From positions 434,001 through 498,000 of the forward strand of contig NZ_CP031834.1 of the NCBI RefSeq assembly GCF_003590645.1: a DNA stretch of 64,000 nt, given 5' to 3'. Positions 1 to 8,330 of this stretch are shown here, piece after piece. This stretch comes from Mesorhizobium sp. DCY119 (lineage in GTDB: Bacteria; Pseudomonadota; Alphaproteobacteria; Rhizobiales; Rhizobiaceae). Both the position numbers and the translations under genes were made by a program. Below the pieces are notes generated by a model. The model had not been told where the DNA came from, did not search any database, and worked only from the letters and a program-made list of their open reading frames with translations. The number at the start of each line of letters is the position of its first letter. The first letter of the stretch is position 1.

Positions 1-594
1 TTTCAGGTTCTGCGGGTCCGGCACCTCGTCCTTGGTCACCAGCCACGGACCGATCGGCCCGAACGTGTCGCAGCTCTTGCCCTTGGTCCATTGGCCGGAA
101 CGTTCGGTCTGGAAGGCACGCTCGGAGACGTCATGGGCCGTGCAATAGCCGGCGACATAGTCGAGCGCGTCGGCCTCGGAGACATATTTGGCCTTGCGCC
201 CGATAACGACGCCGAGTTCCACTTCCCAGTCGGTTTTTTCCGAGCCGCGCGGGATCAGCAGATCGTCGTCCGGACCGACAATGGCCGATGTCGCCTTCAT
301 GAAGATGATCGGTTCCGGCGGCACGGTGGCGCCGGTCTCGGCGGCGTGGTCGGAATAGTTGAGGCCGATGCAGATGAATTTTCCCGTGCCATGCACGCAG
401 GGGCCGATGCGCGGATTGCCGGTGACCACGGGCAGCGAAGCCGGGTCGATGCGCGCCAGCCGGTCGAGTTCCTTGGGATCGATGGTCTCGCCGCCGAGGT
501 CGGCAATATGCTGTGACAGGTCGCGGATCACGCCATCCGCATCGATCAGGCCCGGGCGCTCGCGTCCCGCTTCTCCATAGCGCAGCAATTTCAC
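1..594 (-). CDS. Fumarylacetoacetate hydrolase (FAH) family protein, C-terminus beyond window
   Basis: The reading frame is open for 198 codons from a GTG at 594 to the window edge, so the C-terminus is missing. An AAGGAG ribosome site lies 6 bases before the GTG. The fold of the FAH family is recognisable: KFICIGLNYSDHA (72-84), EVELGVVIG (124-132) carrying the two metal-binding glutamates, and a conserved Asp in AHDVSER (153-159). FAH enzymes hydrolyse or isomerise 2,4-diketo acids with a divalent metal. It starts 22 bases after the upstream dehydrogenase gene and is probably cotranscribed with it. In Xanthomonas-type L-fucose catabolism a BDH2-like dehydrogenase feeds a FAH-family 2,4-diketo-3-deoxy-L-fuconate hydrolase, so that role is likely but inferred. 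Ureidoglycolate lyase-like or aromatic-ring roles remain possible. Confidence 0.85.
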   Translation of the reverse strand, partial: MKLLRYGEAGRERPGLIDADGVIRDLSQHIADLGGETIDPKELDRLARIDPASLPVVTGNPRIGPCVHGTGKFICIGLNYSDHAAETGATVPPEPIIFMKATSAIVGPDDDLLIPRGSEKTDWEVELGVVIGRKAKYVSEADALDYVAGYCTAHDVSERAFQTERSGQWTKGKSCDTFGPIGPWLVTKDEVPDPQNLK

Positions 595-616
595 GTCAAA
601 ACTCCTTCAATGAAAA

Positions 617-1351
617 TCAGATCGTCCAGCCGCCGTCGATGGCATAGGCCTGGCCGGTGGTGTAGGTGGCGCCGGCAAGATAGACGGCGAGTGCAGCGAT
701 TTCATCCGGCGTGCCGAGTCGGCCCATCGGCTGGCGGGCGATGAAGGCGGCCCGCGCCGCCTCATAATCGCCGCCGGCGCGCATGCGGCCCTCCAGCGAC
801 GGGCTCTCCACCGTGCCGGGGCAGATGGCGTTGCAGCGAATGCCCTGGCCGATATGGTCGGCGGCGACCGCCTTGGTCAGCCCGATCACCGCTGCCTTGG
901 TGGTGCCGTAGGCGAAGCGGTTCGGCACGCCCTTTATGCTCGACGCAACCGACGACATGTTGATGATCGCGCCGCCGCCGCGCTCGATCATGCCGGGCAG
1001 CACGGCGCGGATTGTTCGGATCATGGCCCGCACATTGAGGTTGAAGGCGAAGTCGAGATCGCTGTCCTTCATCTCGAGAATGGAGCCCGAATGGACGAAG
1101 CCGGCGCAGTTGAACAGAACGTCGACCGGGCCGATCTCGGCAAAGGCTTTTTCCACTGCCGCGTCGTCGAGCACGTCGAGTTTTCGCGTCACGATACCGG
1201 TTTCCCGCGTGAGTTCGGCAAGCAGCGTCTCGTTGATGTCGGTGGCGGTCACCGCTGCGCCTTCGCGCGCAAAGGCCAGCGCAGTCGCCCGGCCGATGCC
1301 CTGCGCCGCAGCCGTAATCACCACGCTCTTGCCGGCCGATGTCCCCGTCAT
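617..1351 (-). CDS. SDR family dehydrogenase, BDH2-like (probable 2-keto-3-deoxy-L-fuconate dehydrogenase)
   Basis: A 244-residue classical short-chain dehydrogenase. The cofactor loop reads TAAAQGIG (13-20), the variant typical of the BDH2/DHRS6 group rather than the usual TGxxxGIG. NCAG (81-84), N106, S133/S134, Y148 and K152 complete the classical active-site set. The C-terminus ends in the usual AIDGGWTI. A GGGAGGA ribosome site precedes the ATG. Family knowledge: bacterial members oxidise sugar-derived 2-keto-3-deoxy acids, and next to a FAH hydrolase this points to L-fuconate or a similar deoxysugar acid. The substrate is inferred from context only; 3-hydroxybutyrate-like substrates cannot be excluded. 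Confidence 0.88.
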   Translation of the reverse strand: MTGTSAGKSVVITAAAQGIGRATALAFAREGAAVTATDINETLLAELTRETGIVTRKLDVLDDAAVEKAFAEIGPVDVLFNCAGFVHSGSILEMKDSDLDFAFNLNVRAMIRTIRAVLPGMIERGGGAIINMSSVASSIKGVPNRFAYGTTKAAVIGLTKAVAADHIGQGIRCNAICPGTVESPSLEGRMRAGGDYEAARAAFIARQPMGRLGTPDEIAALAVYLAGATYTTGQAYAIDGGWTI

Positions 1352-1465
1352 GCTTCCTCCCGACGCAAAGCTCGCCCTCTGGCGGAGCAGCTCATCAAAT
1401 TGTTTATTTATCGGTAAAGAACAAGACCAGAAGCGTCAAGCCCGATTGCCGCATGAGAAAACCGC

Positions 1466-3841
1466 TCAGTCGCCATAGGGAACCCAGACATTCTTCACCT
1501 CGACGGCGCGGCGCAGGAAGGCATCGCCGGCGACGAGATCGGAGCGCCAGTCGACATTCTTGCCGCCGCTGGTCCAGACCCGCTTGAGGTTGCCGATCGA
1601 TTCCGCTTCGACCAGCTTGCAGGTGTCGGCATCAGCCACGCACCACAGTCCGTCGACATCGTCATGCTTGGCCAGCACCGCCGCCAGTTCGGCATGCTTG
1701 CCGGTGACGATGTTGATCGCGCCGCCTGGAACGTCGGAATATTCGATGACCTGATAGAGGTCGGTTGCCAGCAGCGCGTGCTTCTGGCTCGGCACGGCCA
1801 CCACCGTGTTGCCCATGGCAAGTGCCGGTGCTGCCAGCGAGATCAGGCCGAGCAGCGGCGCCTCGTCGGGTGCGACGATGCCGATGACGCCGACCGGCTC
1901 ATGCAGCGCCAGTGTGACGGCGCGAGCGGGCGGCGCATGCACGCGTCCTTCGAACTTATCGGCCATGCCGGCAAAGGAAAACAGCCGCTCGATCGAAAGC
2001 TCGACCTCCTCGCGCGCCGCCTTGGCGGTTGCGCCGGTAAGTTGCACCAGCCGCGCTGCGAATTCGTCCGCGCGGGCGGCGAGATTTTCGGCGAGGAAAT
2101 AAAGCACCTGGCTGCGGTTGTAGCCGGTGGCCTCGGCCCAGGCCTTGGCGCCCCGCGCTGCCGACACCGCATCGCGAATGTCCTTGCGGCTGCCGAGCCC
2201 GACTTCGCCGGCAAGTTTTCCCTTCTTGTCGGCGACTGCGAGCGAATAATTGCCGTCCGGCCGCACCTGCTTGCCGCCGATGAACAGCTTTGCCGTGCGG
2301 TCGATGCCGATGCCATCGGCTTCCGCGCGCTCGGTGACTTTTTCCGTCACCGCCGGCTTGATCACTGAGCCCAGCGGCAGCTTTGCCGCCAGATATTCAA
2401 ACATGCCTTCGCGGCCACCCTCGCGGCCGAAGCCGCTTTCGCGGTAGCCGCCGAAGCCGCATGCGGCGTCGAACATGTTGGTGCCGTTGACCCAGATCAC
2501 GCCCGCCTTGATCTGCGGGGCTGCATGCAGCGCGAGGTTGATGTTTTCGCTCCACACCGAGGCCGCGAGGCCGTAACGCGTGTTGTTGGCAAGCTCGATC
2601 GCTTCCTCCGTCGAGCGGAAGGTCATAGCCGCCAGAACCGGCCCGAATACTTCTTCCAGAGCAAGGATATTAGCCGGCGAAACACCGGTCGCCAGCGTCG
2701 GCAGATAGAAATAGCCCGTCGAAGGCAGCGGGCAGTCCGGCTGCCAGCATTCGGCGCCCTGTTTCGCGCCCTCGGCCACCAGTCCGCTCACCCGGTCAAG
2801 CTGGGTCTTGTCGACCAGCGGACCGATATCGGTGTTCTTGTCGAGCGGGCTGCCGACGCGCAGACGGCCCATGCGCGTCTTGACCTTGGCGATGAAGGCG
2901 TCGGAAATACCTTCCTGCACCAGCAGGCGCGATCCGGCGCAGCAGACCTGGCCCTGGTTGAACCAGATGCCATCGACCAGACCTTCGACCGCGCTGTCGA
3001 GATCCGCATCCTCGAAGACGATGAAGGCAGACTTGCCGCCAAGCTCCAGCGACAGCTTCTTGCCGGAACCAGCAGTCGCCTTGCGGATGATCTTGCCGAC
3101 TTCCGACGAGCCGGTGAAGGCGATTTTCTGCACGCCCGGATGATTGACGATCGCCGCACCGGCGTCCGGCCCGCCGGGCACGATGTTGACGACGCCCTTC
3201 GGCACGCCGGCGCGCTCGCAAATCTCGGCAAACAGAATGGCCGTCAGCGGCGTGTATTCGGCAGGCTTCAGCACCACGGTGCAGCCGGCGGCGAGAGCGG
3301 GCGCGATCTTCCACGCCAGCATCAGCAGCGGGAAATTCCACGGGATGATCTGGCCAACGACGCCGACCGGCCTGTGATCCGGGAACTCCTTGTCGAGCGA
3401 CTGCGCCCAGCCGGCATGATGGATGAAATGGCGGATCGCCAGCGGCACGTCGATGTCGCGGCTCTCGCGGATCGGCTTGCCGTTGTCGATCGATTCCAGC
3501 ACCGCAAACAGCCGCTGGTGGCGCTGCATGGCGCGGCCGATGGCGTAAAGCACCTTGGCTCTGGCGTAGCCGGACTGCGCACTCCATTTCGGCAGCGCCT
3601 TGGCGGCGGCGGCGACTGCCGTGTCAATATCGGCGTCACCCGCGTCGGAGATTTTTGCCAGCAGCTTGCCGGTTGCGGGTTCGCTGGTCTCGAAGGTCTT
3701 GCCGCCTGCCGCCGCCTTCCACTCGCCGCCGATGAACAGCGCCTTGCCGAAATCGCGCCCAGCAAGCCAGGCGTCGGCCTCGTTGCGGGCCTCTGGGGCC
3801 GCGTCATATTCCATCGCGGCGTAGCGTTCGAGAATGTTCAT
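1466..3841 (-). CDS. Two-domain aldehyde dehydrogenase (ALDH16 type)
   Basis: A 791-residue protein with two aldehyde dehydrogenase modules in tandem. The N-terminal module is complete: IPWNFPLLM (166-174), FTGSSEVGK (242-250), ELGGK with Glu266 and GQVCCAGSR with catalytic Cys300. The C-terminal module (about 520-791) retains an ALDH-like fold (VGVIGIVAPDEAPLLGL) but lacks both the ELGGK glutamate and the cysteine, as in ALDH16 proteins, where the second domain is non-catalytic. Start: ATG at 3841 has GGGAG eight bases upstream; an alternative GTG at 3871 overlaps the deoC stop (GTGA) and would add 10 residues, but has no good ribosome site. It lies directly behind deoC, so a role in oxidising the acetaldehyde released by DeoC to acetate is the best inference. 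Rather than NAD, NADP use cannot be ruled out. Confidence 0.9.
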   Translation of the reverse strand: MNILERYAAMEYDAAPEARNEADAWLAGRDFGKALFIGGEWKAAAGGKTFETSEPATGKLLAKISDAGDADIDTAVAAAAKALPKWSAQSGYARAKVLYAIGRAMQRHQRLFAVLESIDNGKPIRESRDIDVPLAIRHFIHHAGWAQSLDKEFPDHRPVGVVGQIIPWNFPLLMLAWKIAPALAAGCTVVLKPAEYTPLTAILFAEICERAGVPKGVVNIVPGGPDAGAAIVNHPGVQKIAFTGSSEVGKIIRKATAGSGKKLSLELGGKSAFIVFEDADLDSAVEGLVDGIWFNQGQVCCAGSRLLVQEGISDAFIAKVKTRMGRLRVGSPLDKNTDIGPLVDKTQLDRVSGLVAEGAKQGAECWQPDCPLPSTGYFYLPTLATGVSPANILALEEVFGPVLAAMTFRSTEEAIELANNTRYGLAASVWSENINLALHAAPQIKAGVIWVNGTNMFDAACGFGGYRESGFGREGGREGMFEYLAAKLPLGSVIKPAVTEKVTERAEADGIGIDRTAKLFIGGKQVRPDGNYSLAVADKKGKLAGEVGLGSRKDIRDAVSAARGAKAWAEATGYNRSQVLYFLAENLAARADEFAARLVQLTGATAKAAREEVELSIERLFSFAGMADKFEGRVHAPPARAVTLALHEPVGVIGIVAPDEAPLLGLISLAAPALAMGNTVVAVPSQKHALLATDLYQVIEYSDVPGGAINIVTGKHAELAAVLAKHDDVDGLWCVADADTCKLVEAESIGNLKRVWTSGGKNVDWRSDLVAGDAFLRRAVEVKNVWVPYGD

Positions 3842-3867
3842 CGAAAAATCTCCCGAATTCTTTGCCG

Positions 3868-4941
3868 TCACGCCATCGCGTGGCGATGATTGGCCGAGTA
3901 GCGGCCGGTCAGATGATGCTCAAGCTGACGCTCTATGTCGGTCAGCAGGCTCGACGCCCCGAAGCGGAAAAGCTCGGGCTCCAGCCATGGCCGGCCAAGC
4001 TCTTCCTTCATCAGCACCAGCCAGTCGAGCGAGACTTTGGCGGTGGAAATGCCGCCCGCCGGCTTGAAGCCGATGAGATAACCGGTGTGCTCGAAATAGG
4101 CGCGGATCGAGCGCACCATGGCAAGCCCGACCGGCAGCGTGGCGTTGACGCTTTCCTTGCCGGTCGAGGTCTTCACGAAATCCGCGCCCGCCATCATCGC
4201 CACCATCGAGGCGAGCATGACATTGCGCAAGGTCGCCAGATCGCCGGTACCGAGGATGACCTTGAGATGCGCCTCGCCGCAGGCGGCGCGCATGGCGACG
4301 ATCTCGTCGTAAAGCTCCTGCCATTTGGCGCCGAACACCAGCCCGCGCGGAATGACCACGTCGATCTCATTTGCGCCGTCCTGCACCGAGGCCTCGATTT
4401 CCTGAAGCCGGGTGGCGAGCGGCGCAAGTCCATGCGGGAAGGCGGTGGAGACGGCGGCGACATGAATGCCGGTGCCTTTCACGGCTTCAACAGCCGTGGC
4501 GACGAAGGGGTGGTAGACGCAGACGGCGGCAGGCCGGATAACCGTGTCGCCGAGGCCGAGGCCTTCTGCAATGTCGCGGCGCAGCGGGTTGATCGCCTTG
4601 GCGCAAAGCCGGCGCACGCGCTCGTCGGTATCGTTCGAATTCAGCGTGGTCAGGTCCATGCAGGCAATGGAACGCAACAGCCAGGCCGCCTGGTTGTCGG
4701 CCTTGATCGAGCGGCGCTTGGTGAGCGAGGCAACGCGGCGCTCCAGTGCCGAGCGGTTGACGTTGCGCATGGATTCGAGAAAGCCGAGATCGAGCGCCAT
4801 GCCGGGGTTGCGGGCGATGCCGTGCGTGGCGGGCGTGTTGGCGGCAACGCGCGTCGGCAACGAAGTCACCTTGAGCCCCTGGGACTCTTCGGCACCGAGA
4901 TCGGCCTCAAGAAACTTGCTGCTCATCACCTCCCCTTTCAC
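3868..4941 (-). CDS. deoC: Deoxyribose-phosphate aldolase
   Basis: Cytosolic class I aldolase splitting 2-deoxyribose 5-phosphate into acetaldehyde and glyceraldehyde 3-phosphate. The Schiff-base lysine lies in DFVKTSTGK (254-262, Lys257) and the second active-site lysine in GFKPAGGIS (291-299, Lys293); the acidic partner is in NEIDVVIPRG (191-200). At 357 residues it has the long N-terminal extension common in rhizobial DeoC compared with about 260 in E. coli. The start is uncertain: GTG at 4941 (given), or ATG at 4926, which has GGGGAGG only two bases upstream. Its stop overlaps the potential upstream start of the aldehyde dehydrogenase, implying an operon. A perfect palindrome lies just upstream at 4965-4987. 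Confidence 0.93.
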   Translation of the reverse strand: MKGEVMSSKFLEADLGAEESQGLKVTSLPTRVAANTPATHGIARNPGMALDLGFLESMRNVNRSALERRVASLTKRRSIKADNQAAWLLRSIACMDLTTLNSNDTDERVRRLCAKAINPLRRDIAEGLGLGDTVIRPAAVCVYHPFVATAVEAVKGTGIHVAAVSTAFPHGLAPLATRLQEIEASVQDGANEIDVVIPRGLVFGAKWQELYDEIVAMRAACGEAHLKVILGTGDLATLRNVMLASMVAMMAGADFVKTSTGKESVNATLPVGLAMVRSIRAYFEHTGYLIGFKPAGGISTAKVSLDWLVLMKEELGRPWLEPELFRFGASSLLTDIERQLEHHLTGRYSANHRHAMA

Positions 4942-4964
4942 TCCACACTTTTCGCAGAGGATAG

Positions 4965-4987
4965 CTCGTGAAGTGACGCTTCACGAG
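4965..4987. promoter_or_regulatory. Candidate operator: perfect palindrome upstream of deoC
   Basis: CTCGTGAAG, spacer TGACG, CTTCACGAG: nine-base arms without mismatch, 24 bases before the annotated deoC start and in the gap shared with the divergent Fur-family gene. Size and symmetry fit a dimeric repressor site; no poly-T follows, so a terminator is unlikely. The binding regulator is unknown. Confidence 0.55.
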
Positions 4988-5032
4988 TCCCGTGAGCCGT
5001 AATAGCGAAGAAAGCGACCCAATGCAGCTAAC

Positions 5033-5052
5033 TTTTGACCGTATGGTCAAAA
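5033..5052. promoter_or_regulatory. Candidate operator: second perfect palindrome
   Basis: TTTTGACC, spacer GTAT, GGTCAAAA: eight-base arms without mismatch. The form resembles sites bound by TetR- or GntR-type dimers. It lies 46 bases from the first palindrome and about 93 bases before the Fur-family start, so it could serve either divergent gene. Confidence 0.5.
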
Positions 5053-5110
5053 CCAGCCGGTTCGCCTGTGGTATCCGAGGTCCGCTTTCCCGCGGCCGGC
5101 TCTTAGTTCT

Positions 5111-5139
5111 TTGCAACTGGGTGTCATCTGGCGCATATT
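5111..5139 (+). promoter_or_regulatory. Candidate promoter of the Fur-family gene
   Basis: TTGCAA (5111-5116) and CATATT (5134-5139) are separated by 17 bases; each matches four of six sigma-70 consensus positions. Initiation about seven bases downstream would fall at or next to the ATG at 5146. No clear ribosome site precedes that ATG, so the transcript may be leaderless. Inference only. Confidence 0.3.
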
Positions 5140-5145
5140 CCGAGC

Positions 5146-5577
5146 ATGGCAAAGCAGAAGAATCAGAAGCCCGACTACGAAAAAATGCTGCGCAAGGCAG
5201 GGATCAGGATCACCCGCCCGCGCCGCATCATCGTGGAGATATTGACGGCGACAGATGACCACCCCGACGCGCTGGAAATCTTCCGGCGTGCGGCCGAGAT
5301 CGATTCCGGCATCTCGCTGTCCACCGTCTATCGCACGATGAAGGTGCTGGAAGGCCTGGGAGCCATTCACCGCCACGCCTTCGAGGGCGGGCCCTCGCGC
5401 TTCGAACAGGCCAGCGGCGAGCATCACGACCATTTGATCGATCTCGACACGGGCGACGTCATCGAATTCAAGTCCGACCGCATCGAGCAATTGCAGAACG
5501 AAATCGCCGAGGCGCTGGGCTACGATATCGTCCATCATCGGCTGGAACTCTACGGCCGCAAGCGGCGCGGGCGCTGA
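5146..5577 (+). CDS. Fur family transcriptional regulator (Mur/Fur-like)
   Basis: A 143-residue metal-responsive repressor of the Fur superfamily. The winged helix covers about 10-85, with the recognition region [14 protein letters not shown] (56-69), and the dimer/metal domain contains GEHHDHLID (91-99) with the conserved histidines. It contains no cysteine at all, so the structural CxxC zinc site of gamma-proteobacterial Fur is absent, as in rhizobial Mur/Fur proteins. It lacks the Irr haem motif and Irr-like N-terminus, so a Mur/Fur assignment is preferred over Irr; Zur is less likely without cysteines. It is transcribed divergently from deoC, with two palindromes in the gap. Whether it senses manganese or iron cannot be read from the sequence. 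Confidence 0.85.
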   Translation: MAKQKNQKPDYEKMLRKAGIRITRPRRIIVEILTATDDHPDALEIFRRAAEIDSGISLSTVYRTMKVLEGLGAIHRHAFEGGPSRFEQASGEHHDHLIDLDTGDVIEFKSDRIEQLQNEIAEALGYDIVHHRLELYGRKRRGR

Positions 5578-5629
5578 ACCGTGCTTGCCCAGCAAAGTGA
5601 CATCGGCGCTGCGCCGGGAGCAAACTGCG

Positions 5630-5648
5630 CTGCCATGCATTATGGCAG
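5630..5648. other. Perfect short hairpin between the Fur-family gene and gnd
   Basis: CTGCCAT, loop GCATT, ATGGCAG: seven-base perfect arms, about 105 bases upstream of gnd. There is no T-run, so it may be an operator or RNA hairpin rather than a terminator. Nothing else notable is seen in this gap. Confidence 0.35.
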
Positions 5649-5753
5649 GGGCAGACCCGCGCCGTGACGTGTTGACGCGGCCGGCCCGCCGGTCGATCAT
5701 CCGCCCCATAAGGTGAGGCACTTCTCAAACCAAAAACAATCCGGGATGAAAAA

Positions 5754-7175
5754 ATGGAAAAAGCCGAAATCGGCCTGATTGGCCTTGGCGTCATGGGCTC
5801 CAACCTGGCCCTTAATATCGCCGAAAACGGCCACCCGATCGCCGTGTTCAACCGCACCACCAGCCGCACCGGCACCTTCTTCGAGGCGGCCGGCGACCTG
5901 CGCAAGATGATCGTGCCCTGCACGACGCTGGCCGAACTCGCCGAGGCGATCCAGCCGCCGCGCCCGGTCATCATCATGGTGCAGGCGGGCCAGCCGGTGG
6001 ACGAGCAGATCGCCGCACTGCGCCAGGTGCTTTCGGCGGGCGACATCATCATCGATGCCGGCAACGCCAATTTCCGCGACACGATCCGGCGCTTTTCCGA
6101 ACTCCAGGGATCAGGCCTGACCTTCATCGGCATGGGCGTTTCCGGTGGCGAGGAAGGCGCGCGCCACGGCCCGTCGATCATGGTCGGCGGCACGGAAGAT
6201 TCCTACAAGCGCGTCGAAAAAATCCTCACCGACATTTCGGCCAAGTTCGAGGGCGAGCCCTGTGCTGCCTGGCTCGGCACCGGGGGTGCCGGGCATTTCG
6301 TCAAGACCATCCACAACGGCATCGAATATGCCGACATGCAGATGATCGCCGAAATCTACGGCGTGCTGCGCGATGGGCTCGGTATGAAGCCCAAGGAAAT
6401 CGGTGCGGTTTTTGCCGAATGGAACAAGGGCCGGCTGAATTCCTACCTGATCGAGATCACCGCGACCGTTCTTGCTGCTGACGATCTCGATACCGGCAAG
6501 CCGATCGTCGAGATGATCCTCGACCGTGCCGGCCAGAAGGGCACCGGCAAATGGTCGGTGATCGAAGCGCAGACGCTCGGCGTTTCGGCAACCGCGATCG
6601 AGGCCGCCGTTTCGGCCCGCATTCTGTCATCGCTCAAGGACGAGCGGCTGGCAGCTGAGAAGGCTTATGGCACCGGCGGCGTCTCGAAGTTTTCGGGCAA
6701 CCGCGACAAGGTCCTGCATGACCTGGAACTGGCGCTGTTCGCCGGCAAGATCGCGGCCTATGCGCAAGGGTTCGCGGTGATGGACGCAGCCTCGAAACAG
6801 TTCGGCTGGAACCTGCCGATGCCGACCATCGCCAAGATCTGGCGCGCCGGCTGCATCATCCGCTCGCAGTTTCTCGGCACGCTGGCCGACGCTTTTGAGA
6901 AGAGCGGCGCGCTCGCAAACCTTTTGATGGCACCGGCCTTCATCGAGATGATGAAGGAGGCGCACCCCTCGCTGCGCCGCATCGTGGCGCAAGCCGCCGA
7001 AGCCGGCCTGCCGACGCCGGCGCTGTCGTCGGCCCTCGCCTATTTCGACAGCTATCGACAGGGACGGGGCACCTCCAACCTGATCCAGGCGCAGCGCGAT
7101 TATTTTGGCGCGCATGGCTTCGAGCGCATCGACGCGCCCGGCGCACATCATGGTCCCTGGGCCGGCGGCGGCTGA
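5754..7175 (+). CDS. gnd: 6-phosphogluconate dehydrogenase, decarboxylating
   Basis: Oxidative pentose phosphate enzyme converting 6-phosphogluconate to ribulose 5-phosphate and CO2. The N-terminal Rossmann fold has GLGVMGSN (10-17) and FNRT (32-35), the latter fitting NADP. The signature DAGNANF (101-107) and GVSGGEEGARHGPS (128-141) are intact, and the catalytic region GAGHFVKTIHNGIEYADMQ (178-196) supplies Lys184, Asn188 and Glu191. At 473 residues it has the length of the full homodimeric type rather than the short GndA-like form. The stop is followed 22 bases later by a strong terminator, so the gene is transcribed alone. Confidence 0.96.
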   Translation: MEKAEIGLIGLGVMGSNLALNIAENGHPIAVFNRTTSRTGTFFEAAGDLRKMIVPCTTLAELAEAIQPPRPVIIMVQAGQPVDEQIAALRQVLSAGDIIIDAGNANFRDTIRRFSELQGSGLTFIGMGVSGGEEGARHGPSIMVGGTEDSYKRVEKILTDISAKFEGEPCAAWLGTGGAGHFVKTIHNGIEYADMQMIAEIYGVLRDGLGMKPKEIGAVFAEWNKGRLNSYLIEITATVLAADDLDTGKPIVEMILDRAGQKGTGKWSVIEAQTLGVSATAIEAAVSARILSSLKDERLAAEKAYGTGGVSKFSGNRDKVLHDLELALFAGKIAAYAQGFAVMDAASKQFGWNLPMPTIAKIWRAGCIIRSQFLGTLADAFEKSGALANLLMAPAFIEMMKEAHPSLRRIVAQAAEAGLPTPALSSALAYFDSYRQGRGTSNLIQAQRDYFGAHGFERIDAPGAHHGPWAGGG

Positions 7176-7197
7176 GCCTTCCCAAGCTCCAGAATGC

Positions 7198-7234
7198 AAA
7201 AGGCGCAGCCGGCAATCCGGTTGCGCCTTTTTTT
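7198..7234 (+). terminator. Rho-independent terminator of gnd
   Basis: A stem AAAGGCGCAGCCGG pairs with CCGGTTGCGCCTTT (one G-T pair) around a CAAT loop, followed by seven consecutive T residues. The A-run on the left side could also help stop transcription from the convergent reductase gene. Confidence 0.9.
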
Positions 7235-7256
7235 GTTTTCAGCGAATGCGCGAAAA

Positions 7257-8306
7257 TTACTTCTTCCGCACCGGCCCCGTGCGCTCGGCTGAGCGAGCCC
7301 AGAGATTGATGTCGGCCTCGCGGGCGTATTGATCGATCTCGGCAAGCTCGGCATCTGAGAAATCCGGGTTCTTCAGCGCACCTACGCAATCTTCCACCTG
7401 CTCCGGCCGGCTGGCGCCGATCAGCGCGGAGGTCACGCGACCGCCGCGCAGCACCCAGGCCAGCGCCATCTGCGCCAGCGTCTGGCCGCGCTTCTCGGCA
7501 ATGGCGTTCAGCGCCTTGATGTTGGCGAGCGCCTTGTCGTTGAGGAACTCCTGGCGCAGCGACTTGCCTTGCGCGGCGCGGCTGTCTTCAGGGATGCCTT
7601 TCAGATATTTCGTCGTCAGCATGCCCTGCGCCAGCGGCGAGAACACGATCGAGCCGACGCCGAGCCCGTCCAGCGTATCGAGCAGCCCGTCATCCTCGAC
7701 CCAGCGGTTGAGCATGGAATAGCTCGGCTGGTGGATGAGGCAGGGCGTGCCGAGCTCGCGCAGGATCGTGGCCGCCTCGCGGGTGCGCTGCGAGTTGTAG
7801 GACGAGATGCCGACATAGAGCGCCTTGCCCGAGCGCACGGCATGGTCGAGCGCCATCATCGTTTCTTCCAGCGGCGTCTCCGGATCGAAGCGGTGCGAAT
7901 AGAAGATGTCGACATAGTCGAGACCCATGCGCTTGAGGCTCTGGTCGAGGCTCGCCAGCACATATTTGCGGCTGCCCCATTCGCCATAAGGCCCCGGCCA
8001 CATGTCGTAGCCGGCCTTGCTGGAAATGATCAGCTCGTCACGCAGGCCGGCGAAATCGGTACGGAGGATTTCGCCGAAAGCGGTTTCGGCCGAGCCGGGC
8101 GGCGGGCCGTAATTGTTGGCGAGATCGAAATGGGTGATGCCAAGGTCGAAAGCCTTGCGGCAGATCGCCTGCTTGGTCTGGTGCGGCGTATCATTGCCGA
8201 AATTGTGCCAGAGCCCGAGCGAGATCGCCGGCAGCTTCAGGCCGGAGCGGCCGCAGCGGTTGTAGCGCATCGTCTCGTAGCGGTTGTCGGCGGGATGCCA
8301 GGCCAT
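7257..8306 (-). CDS. mgrA: Aldo/keto reductase, L-glyceraldehyde 3-phosphate reductase (YghZ/Gpr) type
   Basis: A 349-residue NADPH-dependent aldo/keto reductase very similar along its length to E. coli YghZ, with the shared segments LSLGLWHNFG-like (29-37), FDLANNYGPPPGSAE (60-74) and AGYDMWPGPYG (98-108). The catalytic tetrad is Asp61, Tyr66, Lys97 and His138. YghZ reduces L-glyceraldehyde 3-phosphate and detoxifies methylglyoxal. The gene is separated from gnd by a terminator and from the upstream dehydrogenase by a repeat pair, so it is probably a single-gene unit. The symbol follows the family name; physiological substrate is inferred. Confidence 0.9.
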   Translation of the reverse strand: MAWHPADNRYETMRYNRCGRSGLKLPAISLGLWHNFGNDTPHQTKQAICRKAFDLGITHFDLANNYGPPPGSAETAFGEILRTDFAGLRDELIISSKAGYDMWPGPYGEWGSRKYVLASLDQSLKRMGLDYVDIFYSHRFDPETPLEETMMALDHAVRSGKALYVGISSYNSQRTREAATILRELGTPCLIHQPSYSMLNRWVEDDGLLDTLDGLGVGSIVFSPLAQGMLTTKYLKGIPEDSRAAQGKSLRQEFLNDKALANIKALNAIAEKRGQTLAQMALAWVLRGGRVTSALIGASRPEQVEDCVGALKNPDFSDAELAEIDQYAREADINLWARSAERTGPVRKK

Positions 8307-8330
8307 GGTGATTTCCTTAAAAGATTGGGT

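Noticed and set aside
2525-3889. Open frame opposite the aldehyde dehydrogenase gene
   Set aside because: Shadow of the ALDH gene; no domain or ribosome-site support.
7198-7234. Riboswitch or attenuator
   Set aside because: It is a simple GC stem with T-run directly after gnd, a standard terminator.
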